A stretch of 5,127 bases of DNA from an uncultured Gammaproteobacteria bacterium. GTDB taxonomy: Bacteria; Pseudomonadota; Gammaproteobacteria; UBA9214. Below the pieces are notes generated by a model. That model was not told the DNA's origin and ran no database searches. It saw nothing but the letters and a program-made list of their open reading frames with translations. Below are positions 1-5,127 of the stretch, piece after piece (position 1 is the first letter of the stretch; each line of letters opens with the position of its first letter). The stretch covers positions 1 through 5,127 of the forward strand of contig CAJQOV010000100.1 of assembly GCA_905480065.1 (NCBI GenBank), read 5' to 3'. The position numbers and the translations under genes are program-made.

Positions 1-933
1 GAACTCGCGCAGGTGCTCGATGCCCTCGCCGACCCCGACAAAGCGGATCGGTATGCCGGTGCGGCGTGCGATGGCGAAGATGATGCCACCCCGGGCCGTG
101 CCGTCCAGCTTGGTGAGTGTGATGCCGGTAAGCCCGATGGCTTCGTTGAATTGCTGTGCCTGGTTGAGCGCGTTCTGGCCGGTGCCTGCGTCCACCACCA
201 GCATCACCTCGTGTGGCGCATCCGGGTCGAGTCGCGTCATGACGCGCTTGACCTTTTTCAGCTCTTCCATGAGGTTGGACTGGGTATGCAGGCGTCCTGC
301 AGTGTCGGCGATCAGCACATCGATGTTGCGGGAGCGCGCCGCCTGCAGGGCGTCGAAGATCACCGAGGCGGCGTCGGCACCCTGTTGCTGTGCAATGACC
401 GGTACATTATTGCGTGCGCCCCAGCTTTGCAGTTGTTCCACCGCGGCGGCGCGAAAGGTGTCGCCGGCCGCCAGCATGACGGTCTTGCCCTGTTGCTGCA
501 GGCGGTGAGCGAGCTTGCCGATGGTGGTGGTCTTGCCGGCGCCATTGATGCCGGCCATCAGGATGACGAACGGTCGCGTATTTTCCGGTATCGTTAACGG
601 CACGCTGCAGGGCGCGAGGATGGCCTCCATGCGCGCGCGCAGTGCTGCCAGCAGGGCATCGGCATCGCCGAGCTGTTTGCGGGCCACCCGTTCGGTGAGG
701 TCGTCGATGATCTCGCGCGTGGCCTCGACACCGACATCGGCGACCAGCAGCATGGTCTCGAGTTCCTCCAGCAGGTCGGCATCGATGGCCTTGCTGCCCA
801 GTACCAGGCTGGTGACGCTTGCGGTGAGATTTTGTCGCGTCCGGCTCAGTCCGGACTTCAGGCGCGCGAACAGGCCGGTTTTTTCAGGCTGGTCGGTTGT
901 GCTCGTTGATGGTTTTTTCAGGAAACCTGGCAT
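1..933 (-). CDS. ftsY: Signal recognition particle receptor FtsY (3' end cut by window edge)
   Basis: FtsY is the SRP-family GTPase that docks SRP-ribosome complexes at the inner membrane and hands nascent membrane proteins to SecYEG. Translating the minus strand from ATG at 933 gives 311 residues that run off the left edge. The NG domain is intact: an N-terminal helical bundle at about 20-110, P-loop GINGAGKTTT (128-137), DTFRAAA (158-164), DTAGR (210-214), TKLDGTARGG (274-283) and GVGEG (300-304). About 15 C-terminal residues should lie outside the window. The N-terminus MPGFLKK resembles the usual MFGFxKK start, which supports this ATG, although no good Shine-Dalgarno precedes it. The acidic A domain before the NG domain is almost absent (about 20 residues), unlike the long one in E. 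coli. The gene is divergent from the M16 pair; ftsE/ftsX would be expected past the left edge. The identification is secure. Confidence 0.97.
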   Translation of the reverse strand, partial: MPGFLKKPSTSTTDQPEKTGLFARLKSGLSRTRQNLTASVTSLVLGSKAIDADLLEELETMLLVADVGVEATREIIDDLTERVARKQLGDADALLAALRARMEAILAPCSVPLTIPENTRPFVILMAGINGAGKTTTIGKLAHRLQQQGKTVMLAAGDTFRAAAVEQLQSWGARNNVPVIAQQQGADAASVIFDALQAARSRNIDVLIADTAGRLHTQSNLMEELKKVKRVMTRLDPDAPHEVMLVVDAGTGQNALNQAQQFNEAIGLTGITLTKLDGTARGGIIFAIARRTGIPIRFVGVGEGIEHLREF

Positions 934-1029
934 CGGAAAAGTTGTCAGTGTAAGACCGGGAATTGTTCGGCTGGATATCCTATCATCCCGTACCTTGCGG
1001 GGTAACCTTTGCTTTTAGGGAGTACAAGA
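934..1029. promoter_or_regulatory. Divergent intergenic region between ftsY and the M16 operon
   Basis: These 96 bases must carry the promoters or leaders of both divergent genes. TATCAT at 981-986 could be a plus-strand -10 box, but no good -35 lies 16-18 bases upstream: TTGTTC (963-968) is too close, and TTGTCA (942-947) is too far. Two mutually exclusive short stems are possible: CCCG (987-990) with CGGG (998-1001), or TACC (991-994) with GGTA (1001-1004). Neither has support beyond base pairing. No recognisable operator was seen. The assignment as a shared regulatory region rests on gene orientation. Confidence 0.4.
1017..1022 (+). promoter_or_regulatory. Ribosome binding site of the first M16 gene
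   Basis: AGGGAG ends 7 bases before ATG at 1030. This fixes the start there rather than at the in-frame TTG at 1009, which lies upstream of the site and would add seven residues ahead of a clean signal peptide. Confidence 0.8.
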
Positions 1030-2397
1030 ATGCGCAGTTTGCTTGCAATCAGCCTGATTATCGCCGCGCCACTGGCGCTGGCGAGTGGTTCGGTGCACGA
1101 ATATATGCTCGACAACGGTCTGAAGCTGATCGTCAAGGAGGACCACAGGGCACCGGTGGTAGTGACGCAGGTCTGGTACCGGATTGGTGCGAGCTACGAA
1201 ACCGATGGCATCACCGGCATCTCGCACGTGCTGGAACACATGATGTTCAAGGGTACCGATGCGCACCCGCCCGGCGAATTTTCGCGCATCATCGCGGAAA
1301 ACGGCGGCGAGGAAAATGCCTTTACCAGTCAGGACTATACGACCTATTTCCAGCGCATGGAGAAAAGCCGGCTGCCGGTGAGCTTTGAGCTGGAGGCCGA
1401 CCGGATGCGCAACCTGCACCTGCAGGAGGAGGAATTCCGCAAGGAAATCAACGTGGTCATGGAAGAGCGCCGGATGCGTACCGATGACAAGCCGACGGCG
1501 CTGACCTACGAGCAGTTCGCCGCGGTGGCGCACACCGCCAGCTCCTACCGGACGCCGACCATTGGCTGGATGAACGACCTGGAAAATCTCAGCCTGGCGG
1601 ACCTGCAAGACTGGTACCGGCGCTGGTATGCACCGAATAACGCCACCGTGGTGGTGGCCGGTGACGTCGAGCCGGACGCGGTGCTGGCGCTGGCGAAACA
1701 GTACTTCGGGCCACTGAAGCCGGAGCCGATCACCCGGCCGAAACCGCGCATCGAACCGGAGCAGCAGGGACTTCGCGCCATTCGCATCGAGGTGCCGGCC
1801 GAGGTGCCGTACCTGATCATGGGTTACAAGGTGCCGGTACTGAAGACCGCAGAGCACGACTGGGAGCCATACGCGCTGGAGGTGCTGGCCGGCATCCTGG
1901 ATGGTGGTGACAGTGCGCGACTGGCCACGGAACTGGTACGTGGCAGCAGTATTGCCAGCAGTGCCGGCGCCGGCTACGACTCGTACAGTCGCCAGGCCGA
2001 CCTGTTCCTGCTGGACGGCACGCCGGCTGGCAAGCACACGGTGGCCGAGTTGCAGCAGGCCTTGCTGGAGCAGGTGAAACGACTGCAGGAAGCACCGGTT
2101 GGCAAGGACGAGCTGGCGCGCATCAAGTCCAAGGTGGTGGCGGATGCCGTCTATGAACAGGACTCGATTTTTTACCAGGCGATGAAAATCGGACAGCTCG
2201 ACGCGGTGGGTCTCGACTGGCACCTGAACGACCAGTACGTGGCACGCATCAATGCGGTAACCGCCGCACAGATTCAGGAGGTCGCCCGCAAGTTCCTGGT
2301 GGAGCGGCAGCTGACGGTGGCCGAACTGGTGCCGTTGCCGATGGAAGCGGTCAGCAAGACGCATGCCGCCATGCAGGAGGTCTCCGATGTTCGCTAA
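1030..2397 (+). CDS. M16-family zinc metallopeptidase, catalytic subunit (exported)
   Basis: This 455-residue protein is a single-unit (two-domain) M16 peptidase of the pitrilysin/processing-peptidase family. It opens with a signal peptide (about 1-19, ending PLALA), so it probably acts in the periplasm. The inverted zinc motif HVLEH (66-70) supplies two His ligands and the catalytic Glu69. Glu146 in VVMEERR lies 76 residues later and fits the third zinc ligand, with Glu139 seven residues before it as in the family pattern. The C-terminal M16 domain covers about 185-370. In the region where family members show REKRGLxY, this protein reads VRGSSIASSAG (303-313), so the Arg/Tyr substrate-binding motif appears to be missing. 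The gene overlaps the next one by 11 bases; the pair most likely forms a heterodimer with this as the metal-bearing half. The natural substrate is unknown. Similar genes are often labelled PqqL-like or zinc protease; I assign no symbol. Confidence 0.94.
   Translation: MRSLLAISLIIAAPLALASGSVHEYMLDNGLKLIVKEDHRAPVVVTQVWYRIGASYETDGITGISHVLEHMMFKGTDAHPPGEFSRIIAENGGEENAFTSQDYTTYFQRMEKSRLPVSFELEADRMRNLHLQEEEFRKEINVVMEERRMRTDDKPTALTYEQFAAVAHTASSYRTPTIGWMNDLENLSLADLQDWYRRWYAPNNATVVVAGDVEPDAVLALAKQYFGPLKPEPITRPKPRIEPEQQGLRAIRIEVPAEVPYLIMGYKVPVLKTAEHDWEPYALEVLAGILDGGDSARLATELVRGSSIASSAGAGYDSYSRQADLFLLDGTPAGKHTVAELQQALLEQVKRLQEAPVGKDELARIKSKVVADAVYEQDSIFYQAMKIGQLDAVGLDWHLNDQYVARINAVTAAQIQEVARKFLVERQLTVAELVPLPMEAVSKTHAAMQEVSDVR
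2375..2380 (+). promoter_or_regulatory. Shine-Dalgarno site inside the end of the first M16 gene
   Basis: AGGAGG lies 6 bases before ATG at 2387 and within the last codons of the upstream gene. It selects 2387 over the in-frame ATG at 2363. A competing start at 2426 has a weaker purine tract (AGGACGGGA, 2412-2420) and would begin immediately before the hydrophobic signal segment. Confidence 0.7.
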
Positions 2398-3730
2398 GCT
2401 GATGCATGCGCAGGACGGGAACACCATGCTGCCACGATTTGCACTATTGCTGGCGTTGCTGCTGACGGTGCTGCAGGCACATGCCATGGCGCCGATCCAG
2501 CACTGGGTCACCGGCAACGGCGCACGGGTTTACTACGCCCCGGCACCGGAATTACCGATGGTGAATGTCAATGTCACCTTTGCTGCGGGCAGTGCACGTG
2601 ACGACGGCAATGATGGCGTGGCGCACCTGACCAGCACCTTGCTGGCCAGCGGAGCGGCGGGCATGAGTGCAGATGAAATCGCCAACCGCGTGCAGGCGCT
2701 CGGTGCCGAACTGAACACCGGTTCCGCGCGTGACATGGCCTGGGTTTCGCTGCGCACGCTCAGCGATGCAGAACACCTGCAGCCGGCACTGGCCATTTAC
2801 ACCGATGTGCTGGGGCGTCCTGACTTCAACGCCGCGGACCTGGAACGCGAGCGTGGACGCACGCTGGTGGGGATCCGCAGCGAGGAACAGTCCCCTGCGG
2901 CCGTAGCGGAAAATGCGCATTACCCGGCCATGTATGGCAAACATCCGTATGCGTCGCGCCCGAACGGCAGCGCGGAAAGCGTCAGCAAGATCACCCGGCC
3001 ACAGATCCTGGCGTTCTACCAGCGCTACTACGTGGCGCACAACGCGATTATTGCAATCGTCGGTGATGTGGACCGCAAGGCGGCCGAACAACTGGCGGAA
3101 ACCCTGTCGTCGAAGTTGCAGCCGGGCGACGTGGCCGATCCGTTGCCGGAACCGGCGCGCCTGGTACAGGCGAGCGAGCAGCGCATCTTTCACCCATCGG
3201 CACAGACCACTGTGCTCGTGGGTGCACCCGGCATGCGGCGTGGTGATCCGGATTACTTCACGCTCTATGTCGGTAACCACATCCTGGGCGGCAGCGGGCT
3301 GGTTTCCCGCATGAGCAAGGAGATCCGCGAGAAACGCGGGCTGTCCTACAGCGCCAGCAGCTACTTTAGCCCGATGGAACAGAACGGGCCGTACCTGCTG
3401 TCGCTGCAAACGCGTAACGACCAGACCGACGCGGCGCTCGCGGTACTGCGTGACACGCTGAAGGAATTCATCAAGGATGGCCCAACCGATGCAGAGCTGG
3501 AGGCAGCGAAAAAGAACATTACCGGTGGCTTCGCGCTGCGCGTCGACAGCAATTCCAAGATACTGGATTACCTGGTGGTGATCGGGTTCTACGGCTTGCC
3601 GCTGGATTACCTCGATACCTTCAACGCCAACATCATGGCCGTGACCCGCGAGCAGATTGTCGACGCCTTCCGCCGCCGGGTGTCACCCGACAGCATGGCA
3701 ACGGTGATCGTGGGCGGCGAGAGCAAGTAG
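2387..3730 (+). CDS. M16-family peptidase-like protein, non-catalytic partner subunit (exported)
   Basis: This 447-residue protein has the same two-domain M16 fold as the upstream product. A hydrophobic export signal spans about residues 14-33 (MLPRFALLLALLL to QAHA), followed by the N-terminal M16 domain (about 45-190) and the C-terminal M16 domain (about 200-380). At the zinc-motif position it reads HLTST (80-84): the first His remains, but the catalytic Glu and second His are gone, so it should be inactive alone. It keeps the other half of the active site: SRMSKEIREKRGLSY (307-321), with the Arg and Tyr that contact substrate in the C-terminal domain. It starts before the stop of the first gene, indicating translational coupling and roughly equal amounts. 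The likely role is substrate-binding partner in a periplasmic heterodimeric protease. The start is ambiguous: ATG at 2426 gives 434 residues with a more typical signal peptide. A perfect inverted repeat terminator follows. Confidence 0.92.
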   Translation: MFAKLMHAQDGNTMLPRFALLLALLLTVLQAHAMAPIQHWVTGNGARVYYAPAPELPMVNVNVTFAAGSARDDGNDGVAHLTSTLLASGAAGMSADEIANRVQALGAELNTGSARDMAWVSLRTLSDAEHLQPALAIYTDVLGRPDFNAADLERERGRTLVGIRSEEQSPAAVAENAHYPAMYGKHPYASRPNGSAESVSKITRPQILAFYQRYYVAHNAIIAIVGDVDRKAAEQLAETLSSKLQPGDVADPLPEPARLVQASEQRIFHPSAQTTVLVGAPGMRRGDPDYFTLYVGNHILGGSGLVSRMSKEIREKRGLSYSASSYFSPMEQNGPYLLSLQTRNDQTDAALAVLRDTLKEFIKDGPTDAELEAAKKNITGGFALRVDSNSKILDYLVVIGFYGLPLDYLDTFNANIMAVTREQIVDAFRRRVSPDSMATVIVGGESK

Positions 3731-3742
3731 GCTGGCTGCGCA

Positions 3743-3764
3743 GAACAAAAAGGGAACAAAAAGG
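3743..3764. repeat. 11-bp tandem duplication GAACAAAAAGG
   Basis: GAACAAAAAGG occurs twice in direct succession (3743-3753 and 3754-3764). The second copy runs into the left arm of the large inverted repeat. It may be a slippage product or a scar of the insertion that brought in the repeat. No function is implied. Confidence 0.7.
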
Positions 3765-3840
3765 GGTCGGTGTCATTTTTCATCACTGGACAGCATATTG
3801 CACACTGTCTTTGAGAGAAAAATGACACCGACCCCTTTTT
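3758..3840. repeat. Perfect 23-bp inverted repeat, MITE- or REP-like element
   Basis: The left arm (3758-3780, core GGGGTCGGTGTCATTTTT) and right arm (3818-3840, core AAAAATGACACCGACCCC) are exact reverse complements over 23 bases, with a 37-base spacer. Inside the spacer GACAG (3789-3793) can pair with CTGTC (3805-3809), giving a second inner stem. A perfect stem of this length is more than a simple terminator needs. From memory, GGGTC...GACCC palindromes of this kind are dispersed in gammaproteobacterial genomes and associated with REP-associated tyrosine transposases; that link is inference, because no transposase is in the window. No target-site duplication is evident around it. Confidence 0.75.
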
Positions 3841-3841
3841 T
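3758..3841. terminator. Likely bidirectional intrinsic terminator after the M16 operon
   Basis: The same inverted repeat forms a long stem that ends on the plus strand in CCCC followed by six T (3836-3841), 27 bases after the stop of the second M16 gene. On the minus strand the stem also ends in CCCC plus five T. It should terminate the M16 transcript and insulate it from the cassette region. The spacer makes a larger loop than in a classical terminator. Confidence 0.65.
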
Positions 3842-3883
3842 GGACGCCTGCTACACAGGCGCGGCTGGGCTTGGCCGTTAAAA
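3842..3883 (+). other. Truncated attC-like recombination site (right half)
   Basis: The order of elements matches the right part of an integron attC. GG, an extrahelical A (3844), and stem CGCCTG (3845-3850) are followed by loop CTACA and stem CAGGCG (3856-3861). Then come GCGCGGCT (3859-3866 region), a nine-base box and CGTTAAAA (3876-3883), with the core GTT at 3877-3879. The spacing equals that of well-known attC right ends such as those of aadA cassettes. The left half (R'' and L'') should lie at about 3820-3841 but is replaced by the right arm of the inverted repeat. The last core base departs from GTTRRRY. This would be the site preceding the cassette gene. Confidence 0.5.
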
Positions 3884-4762
3884 CCTTTTAATGAACCCAG
3901 TACTGTTGTTATCTCGGCATTCCAGTATCACAGATCTTGGCTTGATACTGGGTTTGGTGTGCCTGATGATGTCGGGCTGCGAATCGGTTGGCCCCAAAAC
4001 GGTGGGCCAAAAAGAGCTAGTTCCGCCTGACCATGTCCGTATTGTGTATTCCGATCTGCACTGTAGAGATGTGGATAAAGCCGCTTCATCACCTTTTATC
4101 AATGCAGACCACGTTGAATCCATAGTTTGGGGCGCTAGCGCTCTCCTCAGCCTGCATGGATCTGAATGGGAGTGGAAGGCTCGCCAGCTAGCTGTCGAGC
4201 GAGACGCAGACTTGTCACTGATCAGGCCATGCGATGGTGAGAGGTTTTTTAAGTATGCCCAAATAGAAGTGTGGCGCACGCGAGGCTTCACACCCCCAAT
4301 GTTCCAAGATGAATCCCGTCCAGAGAGTGGCACGCTCATGGCACCTTCTAGTTCAACGTATGGCATACGGCTGCAGAACATCTTTGAATGCTTCGAACAG
4401 GCTCGTGTCACGAGTGGCCCGATAACAACCGAAAACAAACAACGCCTTGGCAATATCGAAGCAACCGATTTATTTACTCCTGGCCCCACTTTTGAAGGGT
4501 TCGCGAGAATCGACAAGTATTACCGCCCTACTCGCACAGGCAGACTGAGTCTGTCTGGAATTCTATTTGATCGACCAAAAGCTGATTGGGCAGCATGGAT
4601 ATACCGAAAGCTTTCTCCAAATGAAAAAACGGACTTTGCTGAGCGCTATCTGGTATGTCTGCTGGACCGCGGATATAGTTTGTAATCTATAGATGGCTCT
4701 AGCAAGAAGCTCGTTCGGACGCAAACTACGCTGCGCTTCGTTTGCGCCGCACAACTTAAACG
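3878..4762 (+). mobile_element. Putative integron gene cassette (one gene plus attC)
   Basis: Taking the recombination point as between G and T of each GTT core, the unit between the two attC-like sites is 885 bases. It holds one forward gene filling most of its length and one attC at its 3' end. This is the standard cassette design. No integrase gene, attI site or cassette promoter is present in the window, so it could belong to a cassette cluster lacking an integrase (CALIN) or to an integron whose integrase lies to the right. The truncated left site would hinder excision as a circle. Confidence 0.55.
3891..4685 (+). CDS. Hypothetical putative lipoprotein, probable integron-cassette gene
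   Basis: I do not recognise the family of this 264-residue protein. The N-terminus reads as a lipoprotein signal: basic residue at 9, hydrophobic stretch about 15-28, then MMSGC with Cys30 as the likely lipidated residue; Glu31 follows, so outer-membrane sorting is plausible. The -3 position is Met, so the lipobox is imperfect. The mature part is hydrophilic with no further membrane segment; Cys at 58, 114, 167 and 256 could form disulfides. It is rich in Trp (WEWKARQ at 92-98, WAAWIYRK at 233-240). No catalytic motif was seen. The start lies 12 bases after the GTT core of the truncated attC, and the stop lies 11 bases before the intact attC-like site, the tight packing typical of cassettes. 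There is no clear Shine-Dalgarno. Base composition is visibly more A/T-rich than the flanking genes. An opposite-strand reading frame here is treated as a shadow. Confidence 0.75.
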   Translation: MNPVLLLSRHSSITDLGLILGLVCLMMSGCESVGPKTVGQKELVPPDHVRIVYSDLHCRDVDKAASSPFINADHVESIVWGASALLSLHGSEWEWKARQLAVERDADLSLIRPCDGERFFKYAQIEVWRTRGFTPPMFQDESRPESGTLMAPSSSTYGIRLQNIFECFEQARVTSGPITTENKQRLGNIEATDLFTPGPTFEGFARIDKYYRPTRTGRLSLSGILFDRPKADWAAWIYRKLSPNEKTDFAERYLVCLLDRGYSL

Positions 4763-4768
4763 TTAATG
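4697..4768 (+). other. attC-like integron recombination site
   Basis: About 72 bases carry the attC layout. The left end CTCTAGC (4697-4703) stands in for RYYYAAC. Then AGCTCGTTCGG leads into a stem: CGG (4716-4718) pairs with CCG (4747-4749), A4719 is extrahelical, CGCAAAC (4720-4726) pairs perfectly with GTTTGCG (4740-4746), and 13 bases lie between. The right side continues AACTTAAA and CGTTAATG, with core GTT at 4762-4764. Left AGCTT (read on the complement) matches right AACTT in the L boxes. The weak points are the G in place of A in the left core (TAGC, not TAAC) and the GTTAATG core. Its position just after a stop codon supports the call. Confidence 0.72.
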
Positions 4769-5011
4769 TCGTCTTTTTCGGCACTCCTGCCGCTCGATGT
4801 TCGTCCGCGTAGGTCAGGAGTTGGCCGTACTCGGTAGTACAGATTGCCTGACGGGAATGTCGTGTTCTGCGGCATTACCGCCACTGCCATAGGGGCCTGG
4901 AACGGCAATTGAAGGCTCGATCTCTGTCATTTAGTCCGGCCTAATATAAGAAATCGCTAAATGGCGCGGTTCGTAGAGAAGCGGACATTCAGAAATTCTG
5001 CTTGTAGGACA

Positions 5012-5036
5012 GGAACGTACTGTACTCGGACGTTCC
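5012..5036. repeat. 7-bp inverted repeat with 11-base loop
   Basis: GGAACGT and ACGTTCC are exact reverse complements. The flanking sequence is followed by CCGGAGCCGG, so a compact structured RNA or DNA hairpin is possible. No T-run follows on either strand, so it is not a classical terminator. Confidence 0.45.
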
Positions 5037-5072
5037 GGAGCCGGACTCGGATCGGCAGGAGTCGACCTTAGT

Positions 5073-5107
5073 CGGACCTTTATGCGCCGCTTATATAAGC
5101 TATTAAT
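5073..5107 (+). other. Possible degenerate attC right half
   Basis: The 25 bases from 5084 to 5108 match the right half of the upstream attC (4744-4768) at 18 positions by my count, with the same 8+9+8 spacing. They start GCGCCGC and end TTAATG. CGG-A-C precedes at 5073-5077, as in the intact site. The core is ATT instead of GTT, the stem is very short, and no left half is visible. The evidence is weak. Confidence 0.25.
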
Positions 5108-5127
5108 GAACTAGAAAGAACAGGGAA

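Larger units (their letters stand above)
4769..5127. other. Non-coding stretch after the attC, possible gene-less cassette
   Basis: I find no convincing gene in these 359 bases on either strand. Only short frames exist: 23 codons from ATG 4766 (plus), 31 from ATG 4797 (plus) and 38 from ATG at 4930 (minus, ending 4814). The region contains several inverted repeats: GTCAGG 4813-4818 with CCTGAC 4847-4852, GGAACGT 5012-5018 with ACGTTCC 5030-5036, and the palindromes CAGAAATTCTG 4990-5000 and GCTTATATAAGC 5089-5100. CGGAC recurs four times between 4982 and 5077. Near the right end the sequence resembles a decayed attC. It could be a cassette without a gene, a cassette promoter segment or simply spacer. 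Confidence 0.5.

Noticed and set aside
13..597. Plus-strand open frames across the first kilobase
   Set aside because: They are antisense to ftsY, whose GTPase motifs are all intact on the minus strand.
1015..2517. 500-codon open frame on the minus strand
   Set aside because: It lies opposite the first M16 gene, whose zinc motif, signal peptide and ribosome site are clear. The antisense translation has no recognisable domain and is typical of GC-rich shadow frames.
2552..3409. 285-codon minus-strand frame
   Set aside because: It is a shadow of the second M16 gene; its His/Arg/Gln-rich translation shows no domain.
3607..3828. 73-codon minus-strand frame starting in the inverted repeat
   Set aside because: It begins in the repeat arm and runs through the antisense of the M16 gene end, with no independent support.
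3758..3840. CRISPR-like repeat or complete insertion sequence
   Set aside because: There is only one inverted pair with a 37-base spacer, no repeated direct units and no transposase frame, so it is at most a small non-autonomous element or terminator.
3878..4516. 212-codon minus-strand frame opposite the cassette gene
   Set aside because: The plus-strand frame is longer, begins with a lipoprotein signal and ends just before the attC, as a cassette gene should. The minus frame shows no signal or motif.
4797..4892. 31-codon plus-strand frame
   Set aside because: Too short, with no ribosome site and no recognisable sequence.
4814..4930. 38-codon minus-strand frame (MTEIEPSIAVPGPYGS...)
   Set aside because: The translation looks moderately protein-like, but it has no good ribosome site, a stop codon directly precedes the ATG, and no homology is recognisable. 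Kept as a possibility only.

Overview
The window looks like a chromosomal segment of a GC-rich gammaproteobacterium. The left three quarters is a conserved block: ftsY on the minus strand, divergent from two co-directional M16-family peptidase genes on the plus strand. From general knowledge this is the arrangement in Pseudomonas and relatives, where the peptidase pair is usually followed by rsmD and ftsY by ftsE/ftsX. No genus can be assigned from the sequence alone.

Layout. Positions 1-933 (minus) hold FtsY, the signal recognition particle receptor, cut by the left edge a few residues before its expected end. Positions 934-1029 are the divergent intergenic region. Positions 1030-2397 and 2387-3730 (plus) are two overlapping, probably translationally coupled genes for exported M16 proteins. 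The first has the zinc site (HVLEH) but lacks the usual Arg/Tyr substrate-binding motif. The second has lost the zinc site but keeps the Arg/Tyr motif. They probably form a heterodimeric periplasmic protease.

After the second peptidase gene the character changes. A perfect 23-bp inverted repeat (3758-3840) serves as a likely bidirectional terminator and resembles a small mobile repeat. It directly abuts what looks like the right half of an integron attC site (3842-3883). A less GC-rich gene follows (3891-4685), encoding an unrecognised putative lipoprotein, and then a nearly complete attC-like site (about 4697-4768). I read 3878-4762 as one integron gene cassette, part of a cassette cluster with no integrase in view (CALIN-like), in the place where rsmD would be expected. 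The last 359 bases have no convincing gene, several short hairpins, and a possible decayed attC near the right edge. They may be a gene-less second cassette.

The housekeeping part is clear. The cassette reading rests on attC architecture read by eye (core GTT, extrahelical A, stem and spacing) and should be tested with a covariance-model search.
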